Source of the DNA: Verrucomicrobia bacterium S94
Lineage (GTDB): Bacteria > Verrucomicrobiota > Kiritimatiellia > Kiritimatiellales > Pontiellaceae
NCBI GenBank assembly: GCA_004299845.1
Contig: CP036201.1
Span: forward strand, 248,001-312,000
Direction of reading: 5' to 3'
DNA: 64,000 nucleotides
The notes under the pieces were generated by a model. That model worked only from the letters and a program-made list of their open reading frames with translations. It had not been told where the DNA came from and ran no database searches. The position numbers and the translations under genes were made by a program. Positions 22,954 through 31,462 of this stretch are shown here, one piece after another (the first letter of the stretch is position 1; each line of letters starts with the position of its first letter).

Positions 22954-25900
22954 ATGAGTATCTCAAGAGAAACTTTCGACCCCACTAAAAATTATAAGCG
23001 AATTCGCTACCATCAGGACCGGGATCTGCTCGATTCGGAACTGAATGAACAACAAGAGCTGATCAACCTCGAGCGCCGCAAGATTGCCGACATCCTCTTT
23101 AAGGAGGGGTCGATTCTGAGCGGGCTAAATGTGACTGTGCAGGCCAACGAGCTGATTCTCACTCAGGGCATGATCTATATCGACGGCCATGTGGAAGCAA
23201 TCAATGGAGGCACACTGACCTTTGATCCGGGTACCATAGACGGATCAGATTACGTTTATGCCGAACTGCTCAAGTATAACTATGGCTACACACAGGATGC
23301 CGCTCTGATTAATCCGGCGACCGGCGAACCGACAGCAGAGCGCGAAAAATGGGTGCTGGCCCTGAAGGCAACCGACACGTCCGGCCAGACGCTGCCCAAC
23401 AATGTGACCGAGCGGAAGGTGGTGCCAATCTATAAGTTTGACCGCGCCAAGGGCGATGTAACAGCCACAGTGCAGGAAAAATCCAATCTCTTCCTGCAGG
23501 ATCTGCTGGGCACGCTGCCCGGCAGCCGGATTACCGTTTCTTCCATCACCGAAGACCAGCTCTCTTTTGCCGCTGCAGAAGGATTGAACTCGCTCCTGCA
23601 AAACCTGGCGGAGCGTACCTTCGATCAGGCCGGGAGCTATCTGGTCGACGGCTTCGACAGTTTCCTCGGTGCATTGGATGAAAACGATGTGGAGGTAATT
23701 ACCAACGCGGGCCGCGCCTATATTCAGGGTTTTCGGCATCAGCGAGATCTGCCGACCTCCACGCCGGTTCCGAAATCGGTCGCCATCAAATCGGTGCGCG
23801 GTGAACAAAAAACCTACAACATCAGCCAGCGGCAGTATCCGGTAAACTCCACCCCGCTCAAAGAGACGACGCAGGTGGAAGCCATCGTGGAGATGACCGC
23901 CAATGTGACCCGTGGTTCGGTTGGCGGAGGTGAAGACCTGCTCGATCCCAATCCGGTGGTTGATATTCTGGAAGTCAGCCAAGGTGCATCCATCTTTCAG
24001 GAAGGTGTGGATTGGCAGCAGTCCGGCAATCAGGTCGACTGGATCGGCTCTGGCAATGAACCAGCCATCGGCACCACCTATACCGTGCGCTGGACCTACA
24101 CCAAGCAGATGATCAAAGGCGAAGATTATGTGGACGGGGGCTGGTTCGGCCTGAATGCTCATCCGGCGGCGGGAACGTATCATTACATTGTGACTGTATT
24201 CGATGGCTCCGGCGAAACGGCCTTTGATGCCGGGCGCGTACTTTCCCGGATGACGGAGGCCGGTGAGCTGAACAGCCTGTCATGGCTTCCGGTGAATGGA
24301 GCCAGCGGCTACAGAGTCTATCGGGCCACGATCAATGGTTCGCGTACTAGCTTTGAACGGATTAAAGAACTGGGAAGCGAAGCGGTTACCTACATCGATG
24401 ACGGTGTGGATGAAGCTTCCGGCGTTAATCCTCCGTCGGCCAATACGGCGGCGGTTTCCATGTCTTCCTCTCAGATTGAACTGGGTAACCTCAACGTCGT
24501 CAACTTTGGGCGCGGCGCTTTAGGCGAGCAGCCGGTCAACGGATCGAACTGCAGTGTTGATTACGACTACTACCTCGGGCGCAAAGACATCATCTACGCC
24601 ACCAGCCGTGAAATCAAACGCCTCGAAGGCGCACCGGCGGACTTCCCGAAACTGCCGATTGTCCCGGAGAACACGCTCGGATTGTGCAGCATCGACTGCC
24701 CGCCGAATTCGACAATCATGACCATTCGCAACTTCGGCCTGACCCGTATCACCATGGATCAGATCCACGAAATCATCAAAGATGTGGAGGATCTGAAATA
24801 CAACGATGCGCAGTATCAGATGAATAACGAGCTGCAGAACCGCGATGCGCAGTCGAAAAAGGGAATCTACTCGGACGACTTTTCCAATACCGCGCAGTCG
24901 GATATTTATCACGCCGACTGGGATGCCCGGGTGAATGGCCTTGAAAAGTTCGCCTCTCCGGATCGAACGGCGGTTTCCGTCCCGCTTGAAGTGGATGAAG
25001 GCAACAGCGATGCCGAATTCTTCGGCAGCCTCGCGCTCCTGCCCGGAACGGAAGAAGTGCTGCTGGATCAGAGCGATTGGTCGGAGGAGCGCAACATTAA
25101 CCCGTATGCGGTATTCGACAAACCGCCCGCCATGCTGCAGGTCACGCCGAACCTCGGTCGTCGCGGCCAGACCGGCGTTGCGGTGACCGGCATCAACTTC
25201 ACGCCAAGCGGAACCGGCATTGTACTGCGGTGTGACGGACGGATCGTCGCCAGCAACCTGACCAGCGATGATGCCGGGCGCGTATCCGCATCCTTCACGA
25301 TTCCGACGGAAACCCGCAACGGGAACCGGATCGTGGAAATGACGGACGGCCAGTACACCGCCCGCACCAGCCTGCAGGTGAACGATCCGCTGGTGATCAC
25401 CCGTATTCAGCGTTTCATTCAAACCAACATCATCACCCGTATTGTCCGTGTTCCGGTGGTGCGGACGGTCTGGCGAACCCGCACGATCTTTGTGCGGCGC
25501 GATCCGTTGGCGCAGACCTTCAGCTTCACGGAAAACCGGGTGTTGTCGGCGATAGGCATTCAGTTCACGGAGCGTGACCCGTCTATTCCGGTTACGGTAC
25601 AGATTCGCGGCGTTACCACGGGATTGCCGAACGACACCATCTTTGCCGAAAAGGTGATAGCTCCGGTGGAAATCAATCTCGGTGGCGAAACCAAAATCGC
25701 CTTCGATGATCCGTTCTATGCGGAAGCCAATACCAGCTATGCGGTCGTCCTGCTGACCAACAGCACGAACTACAAGGTGCGTACCGCCACTCTCGGAAAA
25801 ACCGGTCGCTCGGGCATCATTACTCGTCAGAGCTATGCGGAAGGTGTGCTGTTGGAAAGCTCTAATGCCGAAACCTGGACTCCACTCAATGGTTCCGACC

Positions 25901-26514
25901 TCACGCTGAAGCTCTATGGTTATGAGTTCGAGAATGACGGCACAATTCAGTTTCAGCCGATCAACGGTGTGCAGTTCTCCGATCTGAATATTGATGAATA
26001 TTCCGCCATCCCGGAAGGCACCAACCTTGTGTGGGAATATTCCACCGATGGCGGCCAGACGTGGGACGCGGTTGTTCCGGCAGAAGAGGAACGGTTGCCC
26101 AACCTGACGGACAGCGTATTGGTTCGGATTCGGTTCAGTTCCGGTATGAACAACGATACGCCAGCGCTCAACTTCCGCGATGTTAACCTGATCGGTTATC
26201 TCAACAAAACGACCGGCGTTTACCTGACCCGCGAGAACGAACTGACGCAGGGAGTGGAGTCGACGAAGGTGTATGCCCAAATGGATATCCCAAGCGGCAC
26301 CAGTGTTCTGTGGTTCACCTCCAATGATGGCGGCGAAACATGGGAAGCTATGGCCATCGACGATACCCGGCCTATCGATGAAAACTGGACGGAATACACG
26401 CTGATCAGAACCTTCACCGATCCAGCGGGAACTAAAGTTCGCTATAAGGCAGAGCTAACTGGATCCGCGTTGGCTTATCCGAGGATTCACACCCTCGGCG
26501 CAACATTGAGCTAA
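22954..26514 (+). CDS. Large DUF4815-type tail fibre / host-specificity protein
   Basis: This 1186-residue protein opens with ETFDPTKNYKRIRYHQDRDLLDSELNEQQ, typical of DUF4815 fibre proteins. Next comes a beta-rich body with a fibronectin-like part around residues 400-510 (AAGTYHYIVTVFDGSG, SGYRVYRATING). An IPT/TIG-like domain follows at about 725-805 (PNLGRRGQTGVAVTGINFTP). Then comes a strange Arg/Ile/Val segment near 815-845, a DPLAQTFSF module, and paired C-terminal repeats with STDGGQTWDAV and SNDGGETWEAM. It is the likely receptor-binding fibre. Confidence 0.75.
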   Translation: MSISRETFDPTKNYKRIRYHQDRDLLDSELNEQQELINLERRKIADILFKEGSILSGLNVTVQANELILTQGMIYIDGHVEAINGGTLTFDPGTIDGSDYVYAELLKYNYGYTQDAALINPATGEPTAEREKWVLALKATDTSGQTLPNNVTERKVVPIYKFDRAKGDVTATVQEKSNLFLQDLLGTLPGSRITVSSITEDQLSFAAAEGLNSLLQNLAERTFDQAGSYLVDGFDSFLGALDENDVEVITNAGRAYIQGFRHQRDLPTSTPVPKSVAIKSVRGEQKTYNISQRQYPVNSTPLKETTQVEAIVEMTANVTRGSVGGGEDLLDPNPVVDILEVSQGASIFQEGVDWQQSGNQVDWIGSGNEPAIGTTYTVRWTYTKQMIKGEDYVDGGWFGLNAHPAAGTYHYIVTVFDGSGETAFDAGRVLSRMTEAGELNSLSWLPVNGASGYRVYRATINGSRTSFERIKELGSEAVTYIDDGVDEASGVNPPSANTAAVSMSSSQIELGNLNVVNFGRGALGEQPVNGSNCSVDYDYYLGRKDIIYATSREIKRLEGAPADFPKLPIVPENTLGLCSIDCPPNSTIMTIRNFGLTRITMDQIHEIIKDVEDLKYNDAQYQMNNELQNRDAQSKKGIYSDDFSNTAQSDIYHADWDARVNGLEKFASPDRTAVSVPLEVDEGNSDAEFFGSLALLPGTEEVLLDQSDWSEERNINPYAVFDKPPAMLQVTPNLGRRGQTGVAVTGINFTPSGTGIVLRCDGRIVASNLTSDDAGRVSASFTIPTETRNGNRIVEMTDGQYTARTSLQVNDPLVITRIQRFIQTNIITRIVRVPVVRTVWRTRTIFVRRDPLAQTFSFTENRVLSAIGIQFTERDPSIPVTVQIRGVTTGLPNDTIFAEKVIAPVEINLGGETKIAFDDPFYAEANTSYAVVLLTNSTNYKVRTATLGKTGRSGIITRQSYAEGVLLESSNAETWTPLNGSDLTLKLYGYEFENDGTIQFQPINGVQFSDLNIDEYSAIPEGTNLVWEYSTDGGQTWDAVVPAEEERLPNLTDSVLVRIRFSSGMNNDTPALNFRDVNLIGYLNKTTGVYLTRENELTQGVESTKVYAQMDIPSGTSVLWFTSNDGGETWEAMAIDDTRPIDENWTEYTLIRTFTDPAGTKVRYKAELTGSALAYPRIHTLGATLS

Positions 26515-26527
26515 TGGAGGGCGCGAG

Positions 26528-26773
26528 ATGATTGTTCAACGCCGGGGCGGGATGACCGAGTTCATCCCGTCTCCACAGGAAAAACGGGAAGGTTTGGTCC
26601 GAGATCACTCCTTCAATCTGATCGAGAACCTGCACAATCGGCTGCAGCGATTAGAAGCTGAACTGGACTTTCCGTTTGAAGAAGCCGAAGCCTGCTCCGC
26701 CTTTCTCGAAAAGCTGAAGCAGGATGAATCCCGCAACATCGCCATCCATAACGAGCTGCTATCGAAAGAGTAG
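26528..26773 (+). CDS. Small coiled-coil protein at the end of the fibre operon
   Basis: This 81-residue acidic helical protein (LIENLHNRLQRLEAELDFPFEEAEACSAFLEKL) is encoded with GGAGG upstream. It is the last tail-operon gene, ending eight bases before a terminator hairpin. The place suggests a fibre chaperone or trimerisation helper. No family recognised. Confidence 0.5.
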   Translation: MIVQRRGGMTEFIPSPQEKREGLVRDHSFNLIENLHNRLQRLEAELDFPFEEAEACSAFLEKLKQDESRNIAIHNELLSKE

Positions 26774-26781
26774 CCATGCTT

Positions 26782-26824
26782 ACCCGCTAACATATTTAAT
26801 CCCAATGTGTTAGCGGGTTCTTTT
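26782..26824 (+). terminator. Intrinsic terminator ending the tail module
   Basis: An 11-bp perfect stem (26782-26792 with 26808-26818) with a 15-base loop is followed by TCTTTT. It separates the structural operon from the amidoligase block. Confidence 0.85.
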
Positions 26825-26933
26825 CTGTGTTCTTTCACTTGCTATACCTCCGACACAGAGCGTGCATGCACACCACAAAGAGCGGGGTAACAGATTGCCC
26901 CGCAACGAGAAGAAACACGAGCGGAGGCACAGT

Positions 26934-27875
26934 ATGGATTTGAGAGACCTTAGATTCGGGATTGAGATTGAAACCGTAAAACGAACCCGCGAGCAGATCG
27001 CTCGGGCAGTACACTCGGTGGTCGGCGGCACCGTCCGACACGTCGGTTATCCATCCTGCTACGACCCATGGGAAGTGAAAGACCTGCGGGGCCGTAAATG
27101 GAAAATCGTCAACGATGCATCCCTTTCCGGTGTTCCCAGCCACCTGCGGGCGGAGCTGGTCAGTCCGGTTCTGACCTACGACGACATTCCCCAGTTTCAG
27201 GAGGTGGTTCGGGCCGTCCGCCGAGCTGGCGGTCGGGTGAATACGCAGTGCGGCATCCACATCCATATCGATGCGGAACCGTTTGATGGCCGAAAACTGG
27301 GCAACCTCGCCAAGATGGTCTACAAGCAAGAACCGCTGATTCTTCACGCGCTCGGCATCAGCTCCAATCGCCTTAGCCAATATACCCGTCCGGTCTGCGA
27401 CGACCTGATCCGCAGTATTGAACAGCACCGGCCAACCACCAAAGAGGAACTAAACCGCATCTGGTACGGCTACCACAACAGCCAGCCGCAACACTATGAC
27501 CGAACCCGCTATCGAGGCCTCAATCTCCACAATGTTTGGTATCGCGGCACAGTTGAATTCCGCTGGTTCGAGTCCACGCTCCACGCCGGAAAGATCAAAG
27601 CCTACCTGCAGTTTTGCTTGGGCATCGCTGCCAAGGCCCTCAACGCCCGATCAGCATCCAGCCGAAAACGGGACTTCAATATTCAGAGTGCGAAATATGA
27701 CTTTCGCGTCTTCCTGCTCCACCTCGGCCTGATCGGTGACGAATTTAAAACCGCCCGCCTGCACCTGATGAAAAACATGCCCGGCGATGCCGCTTTCAAA
27801 CGTGGGCGACCACAGCCCACAGAAACCACAACCCAACCCACAGAGGCCGGATCAACATCCGGCCTCTCTGTTTAA
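26934..27875 (+). CDS. Amidoligase (GCS-like COOH-NH2 ligase)
   Basis: This 313-residue protein of the amidoligase family related to gamma-glutamylcysteine synthetases has three motifs. These are FGIEIETVK at the N-terminus (metal/ATP site), [12 protein letters not shown] near residue 105, and [17 protein letters not shown] near residue 205. Members make an amide bond between a carboxylate and an amine with ATP. The ATG at 26934 has GGAGG eight bases upstream, while the upstream extension to 26862 is not needed. It heads a four-gene block with an amidotransferase and a gamma-glutamylcyclotransferase. The last 30 residues are Thr/Pro/Gln-rich. Substrate unknown. Confidence 0.85.
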   Translation: MDLRDLRFGIEIETVKRTREQIARAVHSVVGGTVRHVGYPSCYDPWEVKDLRGRKWKIVNDASLSGVPSHLRAELVSPVLTYDDIPQFQEVVRAVRRAGGRVNTQCGIHIHIDAEPFDGRKLGNLAKMVYKQEPLILHALGISSNRLSQYTRPVCDDLIRSIEQHRPTTKEELNRIWYGYHNSQPQHYDRTRYRGLNLHNVWYRGTVEFRWFESTLHAGKIKAYLQFCLGIAAKALNARSASSRKRDFNIQSAKYDFRVFLLHLGLIGDEFKTARLHLMKNMPGDAAFKRGRPQPTETTTQPTEAGSTSGLSV

Positions 27876-27889
27876 CAGGAGGAAACACC

Positions 27890-28411
27890 ATGAAGATAAA
27901 GATCCATTCCATGGCTTTCGACGGGAAGCCGATCATCGACGACGGCAGAACCGTGCAGGCTCCGACCTGCCTCGAGGTCGCCGAACAGATGCACCATCAA
28001 ACGCCGTTCACCACCGATCTGTCGCTGAGAGAATACCAGCTCAGGGTGCTTGCCAAAATCGAAGGCGACAACGCGAAGCCTCTACCGGACGATCCCGAGC
28101 AGGCCGCCGCTGAATTTTTCACCCGAATGGCGCAGCACGGCTGGGTGGAATTCCTGCCGGATGAGGACGCCATCGAGTCTCTGTATCCCGAGCTGTTTCA
28201 GGAGGCCGTGGAGACGGTGCGCGATTCCGGACGCACCAACATGTTCGACATTCCCGTGGCCATCGACCTGATCCGCGAGATGGGCTACCCCGAGGTGGCC
28301 CTCTGGATCACCGGCCACCTTGTGGAATATGTGGAGTTCATCATTGGGGAGCCGAAAATCTTCTTCCCTCAAACCGGCAACGGGAGCGACACACCATGTG
28401 CGGACAAGTAG
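27890..28411 (+). CDS. Unknown protein of the amidoligase block
   Basis: This 173-residue acidic protein is encoded 14 bases after the amidoligase and overlaps the amidotransferase by 16 bases, so it is part of the same unit. Visible segments include SLREYQLRVLAKIEGDNAKPLP, GWVEFLPDEDAIESLYPELF and LIREMGYPEVALWI. It is largely helical with no signal peptide or membrane helix. It could be a substrate carrier, adaptor or regulator of the ligase. I do not recognise it. Confidence 0.6.
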   Translation: MKIKIHSMAFDGKPIIDDGRTVQAPTCLEVAEQMHHQTPFTTDLSLREYQLRVLAKIEGDNAKPLPDDPEQAAAEFFTRMAQHGWVEFLPDEDAIESLYPELFQEAVETVRDSGRTNMFDIPVAIDLIREMGYPEVALWITGHLVEYVEFIIGEPKIFFPQTGNGSDTPCADK

Positions 28412-29193
28412 GCATCATCTTTGGGAAGAAGCGCCGCCGGATCGCCGAGCGCGAATATTTGAACGAGGTATTCCGACGCATGTTGCTCAGCTCCGAGCGG
28501 CGCGGTCCGCATGCCTCCGGTGTCGCACTGCTTCAGACCGACGGCGACTTCCGGCTCTTCAAACGGCCATGGCGAGCGCATCGGGCCGTTCATGATCCGG
28601 CCTTCGGCGAAGTGTTAGACGAGGTGAATAATCGCACCACCGTCCTGATGGGCCACACCCGCTGGCGCACTCGGGGCAGTGAGTCCAACAGCCGCAACAA
28701 TCACCCCATTCGGGCGGGAAGCATCATCGGAACCCACAACGGCACCATCTACAACGCCGACCAGCTGTTCTGCCGATTCCAACTGCCGCGTTATGCCGAG
28801 GTCGACAGCGAGCTGATTTTCCGATTGGCCGACTGCTTTGACTCAGAGCGTGGGTGGAACGATGTAGGCTTCCGCAAAGCCCTGCGCCGCTGTCGCGGGC
28901 AAATGAGCGCCGTGTTGGCCTCACGGTTCCGCCCCGGAACCATTACCGTACTCAAAGGGAACAAGCCGCTCACGTTGCGCTACAGCCGCAAGTGTCGGGC
29001 GGTGCTCTACGCCTCCGAGGCCGAGTTCATTGATTCTGCGCTCGATGACCGACGAGGCTGGCAGGATCTGGAAATTCCGCCGCTCACCATGCTGAGCTTC
29101 AATCATGAAAATCAGCAGGAGTGGGAGCGGCAGCCCTTCGAATTCATTTGTCAGGAACGAAAAGGAACATTACCTCAAGGAGTGATCGCATGA
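28396..29193 (+). CDS. Class II glutamine amidotransferase
   Basis: This 265-residue Ntn-type GATase has MCGQVGIIFG at the start, so Cys2 becomes the nucleophile after Met removal. Other landmarks are SSERRGPHASGVA, GHTRWRT (R89), GTHNGTIYN (N115, G116) and EVDSELIF (D137). It has no synthetase domain, so ammonia or the transferred group must be used by a partner, most simply the amidoligase two genes upstream. It overlaps genes on both sides, indicating tight co-expression. Confidence 0.88.
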   Translation: MCGQVGIIFGKKRRRIAEREYLNEVFRRMLLSSERRGPHASGVALLQTDGDFRLFKRPWRAHRAVHDPAFGEVLDEVNNRTTVLMGHTRWRTRGSESNSRNNHPIRAGSIIGTHNGTIYNADQLFCRFQLPRYAEVDSELIFRLADCFDSERGWNDVGFRKALRRCRGQMSAVLASRFRPGTITVLKGNKPLTLRYSRKCRAVLYASEAEFIDSALDDRRGWQDLEIPPLTMLSFNHENQQEWERQPFEFICQERKGTLPQGVIA

Positions 29194-29687
29194 ATACAAA
29201 CCAACAGCTACGCCTATTTGTTTACGGAACCCTCAAACGCGGATACTGGAACCATGATCGGTTCTGCTCGCAGGCCGTCAGCATAGAACCCGCCACCACT
29301 TGGGGAAGGCTGTATCATCTGCCAGCCGGATTTCCCGCTCTGAAAATTCCTGACGGTTGTATTCTTGCACACGGAACCACCGATCCATTGGCCGATACTC
29401 AAATACTGAACAACATCAAATTACCGGAAACCGCCATGCAACGTCCGGATGGCGATTGGGATCTCATCCATGGCGAACTGATGACCTTTAACGAACCCGG
29501 CATTAATTTGCCGCCCATTGACCGACTGGAAGGATTCAATCCCCATGGGCACAGCATGTATAGAAGAGTTTTGGTGGCGATTAAAGAAAGGGATCGAATT
29601 TGTGCTGTGTGGGGTTATCAATACGTTCTTGATCACAAAGGCGTACGACTGGTCTCAGGAGACTGGACAGGGTTAGACATCGGCTAA
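29190..29687 (+). CDS. Gamma-glutamylcyclotransferase (AIG2-like)
   Basis: This 165-residue GGCT/AIG2-like enzyme has LFVYGTLKRGYWNHD at residues 9-23, the substrate-cradle motif. Further on it has IHGELMTFN, whose Glu is the likely catalytic residue, and IDRLEGFNPHGHSMYRRVLV. It cleaves gamma-glutamyl amides to release 5-oxoproline and an amine. The ATG at 29190 overlaps the amidotransferase stop. Together with the ligase and GATase it suggests a build-and-trim cycle on gamma-glutamyl-type amides. Confidence 0.85.
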   Translation: MNTNQQLRLFVYGTLKRGYWNHDRFCSQAVSIEPATTWGRLYHLPAGFPALKIPDGCILAHGTTDPLADTQILNNIKLPETAMQRPDGDWDLIHGELMTFNEPGINLPPIDRLEGFNPHGHSMYRRVLVAIKERDRICAVWGYQYVLDHKGVRLVSGDWTGLDIG

Positions 29688-29811
29688 ACTCGGTCAAACT
29701 AGCAAAGATGAGTTGATTTTAGAGGCGCAATGCGTATCATCTATTCTTTTTAATAATTATTGAGTCGTGTTCTGGGTGGCCAGATCATGCCTGCTGGTAA
29801 TGGAGCATATA

Positions 29812-29994
29812 ATGGAAGACCGATGGTTATCTGTGGATGAGATTGGAGACTATCTCGGGGTTAAACGAGATACGGTTTATAAATGGATTGCGGACAAAAG
29901 TATGCCCGCCCACCGGATCGGTCGCCTGTGGAAGTTTAAAAAAGATGAAGTGGATGATTGGATTCGATCAGGTGGTGCAGGCACCGATCAATAA
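29812..29994 (+). CDS. Excisionase-family helix-turn-helix protein
   Basis: This 60-residue protein has WLSVDEIGDYLGVKRDTVYKWI and MPAHRIGRLWKFKKDEVDDWI, the standard MerR-like/excisionase HTH_17 domain. The ATG at 29812 has GGAG six bases upstream. Such proteins act as recombination directionality factors, or as DNA-binding parts of defence or toxin-antitoxin genes. It may have belonged to the prophage end or to the truncated gene that follows. Confidence 0.85.
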   Translation: MEDRWLSVDEIGDYLGVKRDTVYKWIADKSMPAHRIGRLWKFKKDEVDDWIRSGGAGTDQ

Positions 29995-30037
29995 GATTAG
30001 TTCAAATCGCAAAAGTAATTCCATTTAAGGATGCTGA

Positions 30038-30076
30038 ATGAAACAAAAACAACGAGCAATAGAAGTAATAGTATGA
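30038..30076 (+). CDS. 12-codon leader or remnant ORF
   Basis: ATG at 30038 has AAGG seven bases upstream and encodes MKQKQRAIEVIV before a TGA that overlaps the ATG of the next gene (ATGA). It may serve translational coupling or be a remnant of a longer gene. Support is limited to spacing. Confidence 0.3.
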   Translation: MKQKQRAIEVIV

Positions 30077-31107
30077 GTATTGCATCAGGAACGATTCAAT
30101 ACGAATTAGGGACGGAACCAGTGACTGGTTGCGGCCTGACCTATACTTCCGCCGAATTAGACACGGCTCTTTTAGGCCCCGTGTCAGAAGTTGTTTTTGA
30201 TGATTCAGGGTTCGCAGAGATCTCGACTCTTTTGGCAGGCCTTGCTGAAACTGATTTTCACAAGAGTGAAGTTGAACGTATTTTATCGAACACCAAGCCT
30301 CCAGAAGACTGGCGCGTCGGCGAGGCATTGGCAGAATCTTATTTGACCCACCAAAAAAACTGCTTTTTTCCATGGCCGGATGGACGAGATGAACGAAAGA
30401 CTGGTTCTAGTCTGCCTGGAGCTGATTTAGTTGGATTCCAATCAAACGGCACCGATGATTTTTTTGCATTTGGAGAAGTGAAAACCTCAACCGAGAATAA
30501 ATATCCCCCTGGAGCCATGCATGGTCGTACTGGCTTAAAGCAGCAACTTGAAGACCTGAAGGATGATGTAAAAATCAGAGATGACCTTTTCAGATATCTT
30601 GGGTTCCGAGCGCAAAAATCGTCATGGGAAGATCGTTTTATTTCCCATGCCATTCAATCCGGCTGCGACCGAAAGGAGCTATACCGAAGCATCCGGCAAT
30701 GGGCGGTCGACATAACCGTTGAACCTGCCTTGCTGGAAACCATTGACAAGGCTGCCTCCGAACCGCCTGCAGATTATGTCAACCAGCAGGGATGGGTGTT
30801 GATCGCTTTTCAAAACGCCCTGTACCAACTGCTTCATGCACCAAGCCTTGAGGCCGGAGTGGTCGATACCGTCATGGGCGGAGGCGACACCGATACGAAT
30901 GCCGCCATTTGCGGGGCGCTATTAGGCGCTGTGTGCGGTCGGGAGGAGATTCCAGCCCAATGGCTCGATTGCCTGCAAAACTGCCGCCCAGAGGCCGGAA
31001 AGCCAAACGTCCGGCATCCCCGCCCGAAATGCTTCTGGCCCGTGGATGCGCTTGAGCTGGCTCAGGGCTTAATTGACTGCGCCAGACTTGCTCCCCGCAA
31101 TAGCTGA
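30073..31107 (+). pseudogene. Chimeric ORF: nuclease-like N-terminus fused to ADP-ribosylglycohydrolase C-terminus
   Basis: This 344-residue ORF seems to join two genes. Residues 1-190 contain GADLVGF and then FAFGEVKTS, the D...ExK arrangement of a PD-(D/E)xK nuclease. The last 130 residues are the C-terminal part of an ADP-ribosylglycohydrolase: GWVLIAFQNALYQLLHA and VMGGGDTDTNAAICGALLGA. The N-terminal half of the hydrolase, with its first metal-binding motif, is missing. The join lies near 30,630-30,670, where GC content also rises. Start at 30073 is supported only by overlap with the short upstream ORF; 30031 is possible. Probably a recombination product and possibly non-functional, but the frame is intact. 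Confidence 0.65.
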
Positions 31108-31132
31108 TCGTATTTATCGTTTTTTACTGAGT

Positions 31133-31151
31133 TATACCCTAAAGGGGTATA
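31133..31151 (+). promoter_or_regulatory. CsoR operator of the metal island
   Basis: TATACCC and GGGTATA, perfect 7-base arms around a 5-base spacer, lie 26 bases before the csoR-like ATG. This is the classic ATACCC-N-GGGTAT operator of copper-sensing CsoR proteins and predicts autoregulation. Confidence 0.75.
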
Positions 31152-31177
31152 TGGTGCGGACAGATAAGGAGATCGAT

Positions 31178-31453
31178 ATGGATGCACCTAAAACGACTCA
31201 TCATGAAAATATGTCTCGCTTAGCTCGTGTTGAAGGGCAGGTAAAGGGCGTGTGCCGCATGATTGAAGCTGAAGAGTATTGCATTGATATAATTACGCAA
31301 ATTGAAGCGGCGAGGTCGGCCTTGCATTCGGTGAGCAGGCTTATTCTTGAAAAGCATATTCGACATTGTGTCATGGATGCTCGTAATACACCGGAGCTGT
31401 TGGATCAACATATTGATGAGATTATGACAGCGGTAAAACGATTGTCGAAGTAG
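31178..31453 (+). CDS. csoR: CsoR-family copper-sensing repressor
   Basis: This 91-residue CsoR-family protein has RLARVEGQVKGVCRMIEAEEYCIDIITQI. The ligand set C35, H60 and C64 has the Cu(I)-CsoR spacing. The start at 31178 has AAGGAG eight bases upstream; the longer in-frame extension overlaps the operator and is unlikely. It lies nine bases before the sensor kinase gene, so metal release of this repressor may raise the level of the two-component system. It is a distant paralogue of the regulator at 1165. Confidence 0.85.
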   Translation: MDAPKTTHHENMSRLARVEGQVKGVCRMIEAEEYCIDIITQIEAARSALHSVSRLILEKHIRHCVMDARNTPELLDQHIDEIMTAVKRLSK

Positions 31454-31462
31454 GAGATGGCC

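Noticed and set aside
24520-26280. 586-codon open frame on the minus strand over the giant fibre gene
   Set aside because: The plus-strand gene has fibre domains and a ribosome binding site; the antisense frame is a codon-bias shadow rich in Arg, His and Gly without known motifs.
1-26773. Extracellular contractile injection system or R-type tailocin instead of a prophage
   Set aside because: Neck and tail-completion genes of the head-tail junction precede the tail, and no AAA+ ATPase or toxin typical of eCIS is seen. Head genes probably lie left of the window, though a tailocin cannot be fully excluded without them.
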